From: Pseudomonas sp. GR 6-02
GTDB lineage: Bacteria > Pseudomonadota > Gammaproteobacteria > Pseudomonadales > Pseudomonadaceae
Length of the DNA stretch: 64,000 nucleotides
Reading direction: 5' to 3'
Assembly (NCBI RefSeq): GCF_001655615.1
Contig: NZ_CP011567.1
Span: 5,651,001-5,715,000, forward strand
A program made the position numbers and the translations under genes. The notes beneath the pieces were generated by a model. It was not told the DNA's origin. It did no database searches and saw only the letters and a program-made list of their open reading frames with translations. Of this stretch, positions 1 through 11,735 are shown in pieces (position 1 is the first letter of the stretch; each line of letters begins with the position of its first letter).

Positions 1-27
1 GTAGATTGGAGCTTCACGTTTGGTCAT
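1..27 (-). CDS. DUF1820 family protein, N-terminal fragment
   Basis: Only the first nine codons lie in the window (MTKREAPIY, read leftward from an ATG at 27-25); the rest runs off the left edge. The start MTKREAPIY matches what I remember of the conserved small DUF1820 protein encoded divergently from miaB in Pseudomonas. Its function is unknown. The assignment depends on gene order and nine residues, so it is a reasonable guess rather than a proof. The 130-bp gap to miaB must hold both divergent promoters. Confidence 0.5.
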
Positions 28-161
28 GGTGGGCGGGTAACACATCGGGGATAAAAATGAGGGCGCGAACTATAGCATAGCCACCGGACGCGCAGCGGTA
101 GGAACCTTGGGACATGTTCCCTATAATGCGCGGTTCTTTGAATCACGTGATGAATCTTTCC

Positions 162-1490
162 ATGGCCAAGAAGCTTTACATCGAAACCCACGGTTGCCAG
201 ATGAACGAGTACGACAGCTCGCGCATGGTCGATCTGTTGGGTGAACATCAGGCCCTGGAAGTCACCGCCCGCGCTGAAGACGCCGACGTGATCCTGCTCA
301 ATACCTGCTCGATCCGTGAACGCGCCCAGGACCGGGTGTATTCCCAGCTCGGCCGCTGGCGCGAACTGAAACTGGCCAATCCGGAAATGGTCATCGCCGT
401 CGGCGGTTGCGTGGCCAGCCAGGAAGGCGCGGCCATCCGTGATCGCGCTCCGTATGTCGACGTGGTGTTCGGCCCGCAGACCCTGCACCGTCTGCCGGAA
501 ATGATCGACGCCGCGCGCGCCACCAAACTGCCGCAAGTCGACGTCTCGTTCCCGGAAATCGAAAAATTCGACCACTTGCCCGAACCGCGCATCGATGGGC
601 CGAGCGCTTACGTGTCGGTCATGGAAGGCTGCAGCAAGTACTGCACCTTCTGCGTGGTGCCTTATACCCGCGGTGAAGAAGTCAGCCGGCCGTTCGACGA
701 TGTGATTGCCGAGATCATCCACCTGGCCGAAAACGGCGTGCGCGAAGTGACCCTGCTGGGGCAAAACGTCAACGGCTATCGCGGGACCACTCACGATGGT
801 CGTCTGGCCGACCTGGCGGAATTGATCCGGGTGGTCGCCGCCGTCGATGGCATCGACCGGATTCGCTACACCACTTCGCACCCGCTGGAGTTCTCCGACA
901 GCCTGATCCAGGCCCACGCCGACGTGCCGGAACTGGTGAAACACCTGCACTTGCCGGTGCAATCGGGCTCCGACCGAATCCTCGCGGCGATGAAGCGCAA
1001 CCACACCGCGCTGGAGTACAAGTCCAAACTGCGCAAACTGCGGGCCGCCGTGCCGGGGATCTGCATCAGTTCGGACTTTATCGTCGGCTTCCCGGGCGAG
1101 ACCGAAAAAGACTTCGAACAGACCATGAAGCTGATCGAAGACGTCGGTTTCGACTTCTCCTACTCTTTCGTCTACAGCCAGCGCCCGGGCACCCCGGCCG
1201 CCGACCTGGCCGACGAAACGCCGGAAGAACTGAAAAAAGAACGCCTGAATGCCCTGCAACATCGCCTGAACCAGCAAGGGTTCGAGATCAGCCGACAAAT
1301 GGTGGGCTCCATTCAGCGGATTCTGGTTACCGATTATTCGAAAAAAGACCCTGGCGAACTGCAGGGGCGCACCGAGAATAACCGTATCGTCAACTTCCGC
1401 TGCGACAATCCGACCCTGATCGGCCAGTTCGCCGACGTGCACATCGACGCCGCGCAACCGCACTCGCTGCGGGGCTCGTTGATCCAATAA
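162..1490 (+). CDS. miaB: tRNA-2-methylthio-N6-dimethylallyladenosine synthase
   Basis: Radical-SAM methylthiotransferase that converts i6A37 to ms2i6A37 in tRNAs reading UNN codons. The 442-residue protein has the N-terminal UPF0004 domain with cluster cysteines C12, C49 and C83, the radical-SAM CxxxCxxC motif at C157, C161 and C164, and a C-terminal TRAM domain (about 375-440). All six cysteines sit where they do in E. coli MiaB. An ATG at 114 would add 16 residues, but the conserved [15 protein letters not shown] start at 162 gives the usual family length. It stands alone upstream of the phoH operon, separated by a repeat pair. Confidence 0.97.
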   Translation: MAKKLYIETHGCQMNEYDSSRMVDLLGEHQALEVTARAEDADVILLNTCSIRERAQDRVYSQLGRWRELKLANPEMVIAVGGCVASQEGAAIRDRAPYVDVVFGPQTLHRLPEMIDAARATKLPQVDVSFPEIEKFDHLPEPRIDGPSAYVSVMEGCSKYCTFCVVPYTRGEEVSRPFDDVIAEIIHLAENGVREVTLLGQNVNGYRGTTHDGRLADLAELIRVVAAVDGIDRIRYTTSHPLEFSDSLIQAHADVPELVKHLHLPVQSGSDRILAAMKRNHTALEYKSKLRKLRAAVPGICISSDFIVGFPGETEKDFEQTMKLIEDVGFDFSYSFVYSQRPGTPAADLADETPEELKKERLNALQHRLNQQGFEISRQMVGSIQRILVTDYSKKDPGELQGRTENNRIVNFRCDNPTLIGQFADVHIDAAQPHSLRGSLIQ

Positions 1491-1509
1491 CAGCAGGCCA
1501 TAGAGCCTT

Positions 1510-1641
1510 TGTGGCGAGGGAGCTTGCTCCCGCTCGGTTGCGAAGCAGCCGCAAACCAGACACCTCGATCATCCTGAAAGATTGAGGCTGGATGATTTGG
1601 GAGCGCTTCGCACTCCAGCGGGAGCAAGCTCCCTCGCCACA
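1510..1641. repeat. REP-like inverted pair (family A, copy 1)
   Basis: Two 25-base arms, 1510-1534 and 1617-1641, are perfect reverse complements and begin tgtggcgagggagcttgctc. Each arm also holds its own small palindrome (gggagcttgctccc). The same unit recurs at 11544, 37792 and 58587, each time between genes. The layout resembles the REP doublets (REPINs) of fluorescent pseudomonads. It fills most of the gap between miaB and phoH. Confidence 0.9.
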
Positions 1642-1737
1642 GTTATCCAGTGAGACTGCTTTAAGAGCTTTCGCACCCAGGCGACTGGCGTTATCCTTTA
1701 TTTCATCAATATTGCCCCAGGGCGGCTAAATACGACC

Positions 1738-2742
1738 TTGAACGCACCCATAGAACCACATCGTTTCATCCTCGAGCCTTTTGAAGCTCGCCGCTTCGCC
1801 AATTTGTGCGGGCAATTCGATGAGCATCTGCGCTTGATCGAACAGCGCCTGACCATCGAGATCCGCAACCGCGGAAACCAGTTCGAACTGATCGGCGAGC
1901 CCAAGCACACCACCTCCGCGGAAAACCTCCTGCGTCGCTTGTACCGGGAAACCAAGGGTACCGAGCTGTCGCCGGACATGGTTCACCTGTTCCTGCAGGA
2001 ATCGGCCGTCGAGGAACTGGACAACCACTCCCCCGCCGAACCGTCCGTCGCCTTGCGCACCAAAAAAGGCATGATTCGCCCTCGCGGCTTGAATCAACTG
2101 CGCTACGTGAAAGAAATCCTCGGTAACGACATCAATTTCGGCATCGGCCCGGCCGGTACCGGCAAGACCTATCTGGCTGTTGCCTGCGCGGTAGACGCAC
2201 TGGAACGCGAGCAGATTCGTCGCATTCTGTTGGTGCGTCCGGCGGTTGAAGCGGGTGAAAAACTCGGCTTCCTGCCCGGCGACCTGTCGCAAAAAATCGA
2301 CCCGTACCTGCGCCCGCTCTACGACGCGCTCTACGAAATGCTCGGCTTCGAATATGTCGCCAAGCTAATCGAGCGCCAGGTCATTGAAGTCGCGCCACTG
2401 GCCTACATGCGCGGCCGCACGCTGAACAACAGCTTCATCATCCTCGACGAAAGCCAGAACACCACCGTCGAACAAATGAAGATGTTCCTGACCCGGATCG
2501 GCTTTGGCTCCACGGCGGTCATCACCGGTGACATCACCCAGGTCGACCTGCCACGCGGCACCAAGTCCGGGCTGCATCATGTGATCGAAGTGCTCAAGGA
2601 CGTTCCGGGCATCAGCTTCACCCACTTCCAGCCCAAGGACGTGGTGCGCCATCCGCTGGTACAACGCATCGTCGAGGCGTACGAGCGCTTCGAAAATCGC
2701 GCTGCCGATGCCGCGCCAAAGGACACCCCGCACGATGCTTGA
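1738..2742 (+). CDS. ybeZ: PhoH-like ATPase (YbeZ)
   Basis: PhoH-family P-loop ATPase, 334 residues. Walker A is GPAGTGKT at residues 137-144; the Walker B-like segment is FIILDESQN. Homologues partner with the YbeY endoribonuclease in RNA and ribosome maturation. The conserved N-terminus [10 protein letters not shown] starts at a TTG codon at 1738; no in-frame ATG gives the family N-terminus, so a weak TTG start is likely. The stop overlaps the ybeY start by 8 bp, which points to translational coupling in a ybeZ-ybeY-corC-lnt operon. Confidence 0.95.
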   Translation: MNAPIEPHRFILEPFEARRFANLCGQFDEHLRLIEQRLTIEIRNRGNQFELIGEPKHTTSAENLLRRLYRETKGTELSPDMVHLFLQESAVEELDNHSPAEPSVALRTKKGMIRPRGLNQLRYVKEILGNDINFGIGPAGTGKTYLAVACAVDALEREQIRRILLVRPAVEAGEKLGFLPGDLSQKIDPYLRPLYDALYEMLGFEYVAKLIERQVIEVAPLAYMRGRTLNNSFIILDESQNTTVEQMKMFLTRIGFGSTAVITGDITQVDLPRGTKSGLHHVIEVLKDVPGISFTHFQPKDVVRHPLVQRIVEAYERFENRAADAAPKDTPHDA

Positions 2743-3229
2743 GCTTGATCTGCAACTGGCCAGCGACGCACCTGCCCCGAGTGAAGCCGAGTTCCGGAAA
2801 TGGTGCGAACTGGCCCTGCGCCAGCGCACCGCCGACTCCGAGCTGACCATTCGTCTGGTCGACGAAGAAGAAGGCCGCGAACTGAATCACACCTGGCGGC
2901 AGAAGGATTACGCCACCAACGTGCTGTCATTTCCTGCCGATGTGCCGGACGAGTTGCTGGATATCCCGTTACTGGGCGATCTGGTGATTTGCGTGGCCGT
3001 GGTCGAGCGCGAAGCCGCCGAACAAGGCAAGGCACTCAACGCCCATTGGGCGCATCTGGTCATTCACGGCTGCTTGCATCTGCTTGGTTACGACCATATA
3101 GATGACGACGAAGCCGAAGAAATGGAAGCACTGGAACGAACGTTGCTTGCAGAACTGGGTCATCCGGACCCTTATGCGGACGACGAAACAGACACATCCC
3201 CTATCGTTACAACAAAGGATTCAGAGTAA
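2735..3229 (+). CDS. ybeY: endoribonuclease / rRNA maturation factor YbeY
   Basis: Single-strand-specific, metal-dependent endoribonuclease involved in 16S rRNA 3'-end maturation and 70S quality control. The UPF0054 zinc site is clear: [11 protein letters not shown] with ligands H111, H115 and H121. The length of 164 residues is normal. The ATG at 2735 is preferred over an in-frame codon at 2708 because MLELDLQ is the family start and it overlaps the end of ybeZ. corC starts 6 bp downstream. Confidence 0.96.
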   Translation: MLELDLQLASDAPAPSEAEFRKWCELALRQRTADSELTIRLVDEEEGRELNHTWRQKDYATNVLSFPADVPDELLDIPLLGDLVICVAVVEREAAEQGKALNAHWAHLVIHGCLHLLGYDHIDDDEAEEMEALERTLLAELGHPDPYADDETDTSPIVTTKDSE

Positions 3230-3234
3230 TCGCT

Positions 3235-4074
3235 ATGAGCGAAGATCGATCGAGCAACGGGCAGAAGTCTTGGCTGGGTAAGCTCACCCAGGCTTTTGCC
3301 CACGAGCCGAAAAACCGCCAGGAGCTGCTGGAGCTGCTGCGCGATGCACACCAAAACAAGTTGCTGGACAGCGAAGCGCTGGCCATCGTCGAAGGCGCCA
3401 TCCAGGTTGCAGACCTGCAAGTACGGGACATCATGGTCCCGCGCTCGCAGATGATCAGCATCAAGGCGACCCAGACACCTCGCGAGTTCCTGCCTGCCGT
3501 GGTCGACTCGGCCCACTCCCGCTACCCGGTGATCGGCGAAAGCCATGATGACGTGATGGGCGTGTTGCTGGCCAAGGACTTGCTGCCGTTGATCCTCAAG
3601 GAGAACGGTGACAGCTTCAACATCAAGGACCTGCTGCGCCCGGCCACCTTCGTGCCCGAGTCCAAGCGCCTGAATGTGCTGCTGCGCGAATTCCGCGCCA
3701 ACCATAACCACATGGCCATCGTCATTGACGAATATGGCGGCGTGGCCGGTCTGGTGACCATCGAAGACGTGCTCGAACAGATCGTCGGTGACATCGAAGA
3801 CGAGCATGACGTCGAAGAAGACAGCTACATCAAGCCGCTGCCCAGCGGTGACTTCCTGATCAAGGCCCTGACGCCGATCGAGAACTTCAATGAGTTCTTT
3901 GACAGCGAATTCTCCGACGACGAATTCGACACCGTCGGCGGACTGGTGATGAGCGCGTTCGGGCACTTGCCAAAACGCAACGAAATCACCGAAATCGGCG
4001 CCTATCGCTTCCGCATCCTGAACGCCGACAGCCGTCGGATTCATTTGCTGCGTCTGACACCTATAGCTCGGTAA
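3235..4074 (+). CDS. corC: CorC/HlyC-type CBS-pair protein (YbeX)
   Basis: Cytoplasmic protein of 279 residues with two tandem CBS domains (roughly 65-190; core VRDIMVPRSQM and the EYGGVAGLVTIEDVLEQIVGDI stretch) and a C-terminal CorC_HlyC FAD/transporter-associated domain (about 205-279). The family is linked to Mg/Co efflux in Salmonella and, as YbeX, to ribosome metabolism with YbeY/YbeZ. The position directly between ybeY and lnt is the conserved arrangement. No membrane segments are present, so it is not a transporter by itself. Confidence 0.93.
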   Translation: MSEDRSSNGQKSWLGKLTQAFAHEPKNRQELLELLRDAHQNKLLDSEALAIVEGAIQVADLQVRDIMVPRSQMISIKATQTPREFLPAVVDSAHSRYPVIGESHDDVMGVLLAKDLLPLILKENGDSFNIKDLLRPATFVPESKRLNVLLREFRANHNHMAIVIDEYGGVAGLVTIEDVLEQIVGDIEDEHDVEEDSYIKPLPSGDFLIKALTPIENFNEFFDSEFSDDEFDTVGGLVMSAFGHLPKRNEITEIGAYRFRILNADSRRIHLLRLTPIAR

Positions 4075-4088
4075 CTCTAAGGATTGAA

Positions 4089-5612
4089 ATGCGCTGGATG
4101 ACCCGCCCCGGCTGGCCCGGTAACCTGCTGGCCGTGGCGGCCGGTGCACTCACCACCCTGGCCTTGGCGCCATTCGATATCTGGCCGCTGGCATTGCTGG
4201 CGGTCGGTTTCTTTTACGCCGGTTTGCGCGAACTGAGCCCCCGTCAGGCCCTGGGCCGTGGCTGGTGTTTCGGTTTCGGCCTGTTTGCCGGCGGAACCAG
4301 CTGGATCTACTACAGCATTCACAACTTCGGCGGCGCATCTGTACTGCTGGCCGGGTTCTTGATGCTGCTCTTCACCGCAGCGATTGCCTGGTTCTTCGCC
4401 TTGCCCGCCTGGATTTGGGCGCGCTGGCTGCGCCGTAACGAAGCGCCGCTGGCCGATGCCCTGGCGTTTGCGGCGCTGTGGGTGGGTCAGGAAGCCTTTC
4501 GCGGCTGGTTCCTCACCGGTTTCCCGTGGCTGTATTCCGGTTACAGCCAGCTCGACGGCCCATTGGCCGGGCTCGCGCCGGTCGGCGGGATGTGGCTGAT
4601 TTCCTTCGCGCTGGCCCTGACCGCCGCACTGGTCTATAACGCACCGCGCCTGATTCGCACCGCTCGCAAGGGCTTTATTGCCGCTGGCGTGTTGCTGCTG
4701 GCCGGCCCGTGGGTGATCGGCCTGGCGCTCAAGGAACACGCCTGGACCAGCCCTTCGGGTGCGCCGCTGAGCGTCGCGGCAATTCAGGGAAACATCGAAC
4801 AAAGCATGAAATGGGACCCGTCGCAGATCAACGCGCAGCTGGCGCTGTACCGCGACATGAGTTTCAGCTCCAAACCCGTCGACCTGCTGATCTGGCCGGA
4901 AACGGCGGTCCCGGTACTCAAGGAGTCCGTCGAGGGCTATCTGGACATGATGGGCAGCTTCGCTGCAGAGCGTAAGTCCGCGCTGATTACCGGTGTACCG
5001 ATTCGACAGGAAGTCCATCACGAAAAGCGCTACTTCAACGGCATTACCGTTGTCGGTGAAGGCGATGGCACTTACCTGAAGCAGAAACTGGTGCCATTCG
5101 GCGAATACGTTCCGTTGCAGGAAGTCTTGCGCGGCCTGATCGCGTTCTTCGACCTGCCGATGTCCGACTTTGCCCGTGGACCGGCCGATCAACCGCTGCT
5201 ACAGGCCAAGGGCTACCAGATTGCGCCGTACATCTGCTACGAAGTGGTCTACCCGGAATTCGCCGCAGGCCTCGCCGCCCGCAGCGATTTGCTGCTGACC
5301 ATCAGCAACGACACCTGGTTCGGCACCTCGATCGGCCCATTGCAACACTTGCAGATGGCGCAGATGCGCGCCCTTGAGGCCGGCCGCTGGATGATCCGCG
5401 CCACCAACAACGGCGTGACCGGCCTGATCAACCCGTTTGGTCAGATCACTGCCCGGATCCCGCAGTTCGAACGCGGTATTCTGTACGGCGAAGTAGTGCC
5501 AATGCATAACCTGACGCCGTATCTGCAATGGCGTTCGTGGCCGTTGATCATCATTTGCGTGCTGTTGTTTGGCTGGGCGTTGATGGCCAACCGGATGGCG
5601 AAGACCGTTTAA
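4089..5612 (+). CDS. lnt: apolipoprotein N-acyltransferase
   Basis: Inner-membrane enzyme that adds the third acyl chain to the N-terminal cysteine of lipoproteins before Lol sorting. It has 507 residues with about six N-terminal hydrophobic segments, a periplasmic nitrilase domain (about 220-470) and a C-terminal membrane helix. The catalytic triad can be placed at E271 (LIWPETAVP), K331 (KQKLVPFGEYVP) and C383 (APYICYEVVYPE). It is the last gene of the ybeZ operon and is followed by a strong hairpin. Several lipoproteins in this window (LptE, RlpA, the C13 protein) are presumed substrates. Confidence 0.97.
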   Translation: MRWMTRPGWPGNLLAVAAGALTTLALAPFDIWPLALLAVGFFYAGLRELSPRQALGRGWCFGFGLFAGGTSWIYYSIHNFGGASVLLAGFLMLLFTAAIAWFFALPAWIWARWLRRNEAPLADALAFAALWVGQEAFRGWFLTGFPWLYSGYSQLDGPLAGLAPVGGMWLISFALALTAALVYNAPRLIRTARKGFIAAGVLLLAGPWVIGLALKEHAWTSPSGAPLSVAAIQGNIEQSMKWDPSQINAQLALYRDMSFSSKPVDLLIWPETAVPVLKESVEGYLDMMGSFAAERKSALITGVPIRQEVHHEKRYFNGITVVGEGDGTYLKQKLVPFGEYVPLQEVLRGLIAFFDLPMSDFARGPADQPLLQAKGYQIAPYICYEVVYPEFAAGLAARSDLLLTISNDTWFGTSIGPLQHLQMAQMRALEAGRWMIRATNNGVTGLINPFGQITARIPQFERGILYGEVVPMHNLTPYLQWRSWPLIIICVLLFGWALMANRMAKTV

Positions 5613-5620
5613 CCCGGCAG

Positions 5621-5652
5621 GATCATTCCCATGCACTGGCGTGGGAATGATC
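5621..5652. terminator. bidirectional hairpin between lnt and the YdcF gene
   Basis: GATCATTCCCA (5621-5631) pairs perfectly with TGGGAATGATC (5642-5652) across a 10-base loop. It lies between two convergent genes and touches the stop of the minus-strand gene. The T-tract is poor on both sides, so termination efficiency is uncertain. Confidence 0.6.
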
Positions 5653-6430
5653 ACTCCTCAACAGGCTCGCCTCGATAGAACATCCAATACCCGACCTGCC
5701 CCACGAGCTCATTCATCAACTGCCCCGATTGCCAGATCGATTTGAATTCCGGCATCCAGCCACCCAGTGGCCGCGCATTGTCCACGCCTAAAAACCCCAC
5801 CGGCGCCGGCACCACCTCAAATCCGGCCTGCTCAAAGCTCCACACCGCCCGCGGCATATGCCACGCCTGAGTCACGACCACCACCCGTTTGATCCCCTGC
5901 GGCAACAATACCTGGGCGCTGAACTGCGCGTTTTCCCAGGTTGTGCGGCTGCGCCCTTCCTGCCAGCGTACCGTCACGCCAAAATCATCGAGCAACGAAT
6001 CTGCCATCAGCTGCGCTTCAGTCGGCGGTGTCCCGTAATGCAGGCCGCCGCTGGCCAGAATCGGCAAGCCGGAAGCCTTGGCCAGACGCGCGGCATAGCG
6101 CTCGCGCCCAAGACCTACGCCGGTGGGCTGGTCGACGCCCCAGGCCAGGTCGCCACGCTCACGCCCGGAACCCAGCACCACGATCGCGTCGGCGCGCTGG
6201 CCCAGGGTGGCCCATTCCTCGCGCACGAGCGGCGGCTCGCGCTCCAGAACCCTGGCAGTCCACTCCACCATGACTGGCAGGCTCATCAACCAGAAGCCGC
6301 CCACCCCCATAACGAAGCACGCTCCCGCCAGCCTCGGCCTTGAGCGGCGCCACCACCAGGCGAGTACCAGTAACAGCAAAAGAACGCCGGGCGGCAATAG
6401 AAGTTGTTTAATGAAATAACGAAAAGGCAT
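5651..6430 (-). CDS. YdcF/ElyC-type DUF218 envelope protein
   Basis: 259 residues. Two hydrophobic segments near the N-terminus (about 10-28 and 36-56) anchor a DUF218 domain. Family motifs visible are DAIVVLGSGRERGDLAWGVD, LPILASGGLHYG, EGRSRTTWENA and VVVTQAWHMPRA. DUF218 proteins such as ElyC and SanA affect envelope integrity and lipid II/undecaprenyl-phosphate economy; the exact activity is not settled. It is convergent to lnt. The family is certain, the role is inferred. Confidence 0.85.
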   Translation of the reverse strand: MPFRYFIKQLLLPPGVLLLLLVLAWWWRRSRPRLAGACFVMGVGGFWLMSLPVMVEWTARVLEREPPLVREEWATLGQRADAIVVLGSGRERGDLAWGVDQPTGVGLGRERYAARLAKASGLPILASGGLHYGTPPTEAQLMADSLLDDFGVTVRWQEGRSRTTWENAQFSAQVLLPQGIKRVVVVTQAWHMPRAVWSFEQAGFEVVPAPVGFLGVDNARPLGGWMPEFKSIWQSGQLMNELVGQVGYWMFYRGEPVEE

Positions 6431-6536
6431 CGGGCATCTCCATAGATGCCCGAAGCCTAAGTGGGTTAACGCAATGCGACAACAAATGCGGAAGGACTTT
6501 ATTTCAAAAAACCATATGCGATGGTTTCAAGTGTCC

Positions 6537-6857
6537 TTACTTGAACTGCAGAGACCGGACCTTTACCGCGCCTCCGCCGGGTGTCTTATCCTTGAGCCAG
6601 AGGATCTTGGCCGTACGTGGTGCCTCGAGTTGCTTCATTGCTGCTGACAAGCATCCGTGCGTTTCACGTTCACTACGGTCCAGATAGGCCTTGACCAGTT
6701 CAAACTCTGCGGGGGTCAAACCACGCAGTTCCAGCTCCAGGGGACGCTCGTCGCGAAGCCGTCCAGCGGTTTTGGCCGCGTCCAGGGCCATTGCGAGACG
6801 GTCGATCAGTCTTTCGTACAACTCCGGTTTTGTAGCTTTTTGCTGTGAATCAACCAT
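6537..6857 (-). CDS. conserved hypothetical protein, 106 aa
   Basis: Not recognised. A small, charged, probably cytoplasmic and helical protein with no signal peptide, membrane segment or cysteine cluster. The middle reads GLTPAEFELVKAYLDRSERE, and the C-terminus contains ILWLKDKTPGGG. A good ribosome-binding site (GAGGTG) precedes the ATG at 6857, and codon use matches its neighbours, which supports a real gene. It sits at the place of a small unknown gene upstream of leuS in other pseudomonads. Single transcription unit by position. Confidence 0.75.
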   Translation of the reverse strand: MVDSQQKATKPELYERLIDRLAMALDAAKTAGRLRDERPLELELRGLTPAEFELVKAYLDRSERETHGCLSAAMKQLEAPRTAKILWLKDKTPGGGAVKVRSLQFK

Positions 6858-9744
<2,887 letters not shown>

Positions 9745-9755
9745 AAATTGGATCG

Positions 9756-9777
9756 GGCGCCAGGTGAGCCTGGCGCC
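9756..9777 (+). other. GC-rich hairpin between leuS and lptE
   Basis: GGCGCCAGG (9756-9764) pairs with CCTGGCGCC (9769-9777) over a four-base loop. Only a short A-rich stretch and no clear T-tract follows, so it may be a processing or attenuation structure rather than a full terminator within the leuS-lptE-holA unit. Confidence 0.45.
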
Positions 9778-9834
9778 GAGTAAAACCTTTCGGGCCGCTT
9801 GACCGGCCCACATGGTTTCAAGGGGAGCAACAAG

Positions 9835-10440
9835 ATGATCAAACGCAATTTGCTGGTGATGGGCCTTGCAGTCCTGCTGAGCGCCTGCGGTTTCCACCTG
9901 CGTGGCACCGAAACCACCGAACTGGCGATCAAGGAACTCGACCTGAGTGCCCGCAATGCCTACGGCGAAACCGTGACACAATTGCGTCAGGTACTGGAAA
10001 GCAGCGGCGTCCGGGTCTACAGCGGCGCACCTTACAAACTGGTGCTGACCGATGAGCAGGAAAGCCAGCGCATCCTCAGCTATGCCGGTGCCGGCCGTAC
10101 TGGCGAGTACCAGGTGAACACCGTGCTCAATTACGACATCCGTGGTCAAGGTGGCCTGCCACTGCTGAGCGACAAGCTTGAAGTGCAGAAGGTGTTCATC
10201 CACGATGGCAACAACCTGGTAGGTTCCGACCAGGAAGCCAACGATGCCCGCCGCGAGACTCGTCGTGAACTGGTTCAACGCATGATGCTGCGTCTGCAAC
10301 AGCTCACTCCGACTCAGTTGGAGCAGCTGCAACAGACCGCCGACGCCCGGGCCAAGGCTGAAGCCGCCGCGCTGGAAGCAGCGCAGAAGGCTGAAGCGGA
10401 GACTCCGCGTCAGTCGCCTGTCGAACTGCCGCAGCAATAA
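9835..10440 (+). CDS. lptE: LPS-assembly lipoprotein LptE
   Basis: Outer-membrane lipoprotein that plugs the LptD barrel and helps insert lipopolysaccharide in the outer leaflet. The 201-residue product begins with a lipoprotein signal (lipobox LLSAC, C at residue 19) followed by the family sequence GFHLRGTE. The C-terminus is an Ala/Gln/Glu-rich low-complexity tail typical of Pseudomonas. The ATG at 9835 has a strong ribosome-binding site (AAGGGGAG); the alternative at 9799 would disrupt the signal peptide. Between leuS and holA as in other gamma-proteobacteria. Confidence 0.95.
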   Translation: MIKRNLLVMGLAVLLSACGFHLRGTETTELAIKELDLSARNAYGETVTQLRQVLESSGVRVYSGAPYKLVLTDEQESQRILSYAGAGRTGEYQVNTVLNYDIRGQGGLPLLSDKLEVQKVFIHDGNNLVGSDQEANDARRETRRELVQRMMLRLQQLTPTQLEQLQQTADARAKAEAAALEAAQKAEAETPRQSPVELPQQ

Positions 10441-10445
10441 GACTT

Positions 10446-10467
10446 ACGGGGCGCTCAGGCGCCCCGT
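10446..10467 (+). other. GC-rich hairpin between lptE and holA
   Basis: ACGGGGCGC (10446-10454) pairs with GCGCCCCGT (10459-10467). The hairpin sits 12 bp before the holA start, without a run of T. It may lower holA expression relative to lptE; that is inference. Confidence 0.45.
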
Positions 10468-10479
10468 TCGCCTCCTCTT

Positions 10480-11517
10480 ATGAAACTCGCCCCCGCCCAA
10501 CTCGGTAAACACCTGCAAGGCGCTCTTGCGCCGGTCTACATCATCAGTGGCGATGACCCACTGCTGTGCCAGGAAGCCGCCGACGCCATTCGCGCCGCTG
10601 CTCGCCAACAAGGTTTCGATGAACGCCAGGTCTTCGCCGCCGACGCCAGTTTCGACTGGGGTACGCTGCTGCAGGCTGGTGCAAGCATGTCGCTGTTCGC
10701 CGAAAAACGTCTTCTGGAACTGCGCCTGCCCTCCGGCAAACCTGGTGACAAAGGCGCCGCCGCGCTCATCGAGTACTGCTCGCGCCCGGCAGAAGACACG
10801 CTACTGCTGATCAGCCTGCCCAAGCTTGATGGCAGTGCGCAGAAAACCAAGTGGGGCAAGGCGCTGGTCGAAGGTCCGCAGACCCAGTTCGTGCAAATCT
10901 GGCCCGTGGACACCAACCAGTTGCCGAGCTGGATTCGTCAACGACTGTCCCAGGCCGGGCTTTCCGCCAGCCAGGACGCCGTCGAACTGATCGCCGCTCG
11001 GGTCGAAGGCAACTTGCTGGCTGCCGCCCAGGAAATCGAAAAGCTCAAGCTGATGGCCGAAGGTGGTCAGATCACCGTCGAAACCGTGCAAGCGGCGGTG
11101 GCCGACAGCGCGCGCTTCGACGTCTTCGGCTTGACCGACGCGATCCTCAACGGCGAAGCCGCTCATGCCCTGCGTATGCTCGAAGGACTGCGCGGCGAAG
11201 GCGTCGAACCGCCGGTGATTCTCTGGGCGCTTGCCCGTGAACTGCGCCTGCTGGCCAACCTGTCGCTGCAATACAGCCAGGGCGTGCCGCTGGACAAAGC
11301 CTTCAGCCAGGCCCGACCGCCGGTCTGGGACAAGCGCAAACCACTGATGAGCAAGGCACTGCAACGCTACTCGGCACAACGCTGGGCGCAATTGCTGCTT
11401 GAAGCACAGCGCATCGACGCGCAGATCAAAGGCCAGGCGGCGGGTTCACCCTGGATGAGTTTGAGCCGGTTGACGTTGTTGATGGCTGGGCAGAGATTGT
11501 CGTTGCCTGCCGAATAA
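10480..11517 (+). CDS. holA: DNA polymerase III delta subunit
   Basis: Clamp-loader wrench subunit that opens the beta sliding clamp. The 345-residue product matches the family length and carries the N-terminal signature VYIISGDDPLLCQEAADAIR, the LRLPSGKPGDKGA segment and the C-terminal collar domain (MLEGLRGEGVEPPVILWALARELR). The ATG at 10480 is the only sensible start. Third gene after leuS and lptE; a REP pair follows. Confidence 0.96.
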   Translation: MKLAPAQLGKHLQGALAPVYIISGDDPLLCQEAADAIRAAARQQGFDERQVFAADASFDWGTLLQAGASMSLFAEKRLLELRLPSGKPGDKGAAALIEYCSRPAEDTLLLISLPKLDGSAQKTKWGKALVEGPQTQFVQIWPVDTNQLPSWIRQRLSQAGLSASQDAVELIAARVEGNLLAAAQEIEKLKLMAEGGQITVETVQAAVADSARFDVFGLTDAILNGEAAHALRMLEGLRGEGVEPPVILWALARELRLLANLSLQYSQGVPLDKAFSQARPPVWDKRKPLMSKALQRYSAQRWAQLLLEAQRIDAQIKGQAAGSPWMSLSRLTLLMAGQRLSLPAE

Positions 11518-11543
11518 CCTGTTTTCCAGCCTGCACCAACCTC

Positions 11544-11640
11544 TGTGGCGAGGGAGCTTGCTCCCGCTGGGTTGCGAAGCGACCCCGAAACGGTTTTACG
11601 ACTGCTCCGCAGCCGAACGGGAGCAAGCTCCCTCGCCACA
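11544..11640. repeat. REP-like inverted pair (family A, copy 2)
   Basis: The left arm (11544-11568) is identical to the arm at 1510; the right arm (11617-11640) is its reverse complement with a change near the inner end. Located in the intergenic space after holA. Confidence 0.88.
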
Positions 11641-11735
11641 AGTCATCATTTCCTACATATCCCAGGGACTAGACAGAACCCCAACTTCGGCCGATGATTT
11701 GTCCCGCAAAATCCACTCACTTGCGAGAAATCATC

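Noticed and set aside
24-1487. Long minus-strand frame (487 codons) opposite miaB
   Set aside because: Complement shadow of a GC-rich gene; no ribosome-binding site and no recognisable protein, whereas miaB on the other strand is certain.
9756-10467. Full terminators between leuS, lptE and holA
   Set aside because: Both hairpins lack a T-tract and the genes form a conserved operon; recorded only as hairpins.
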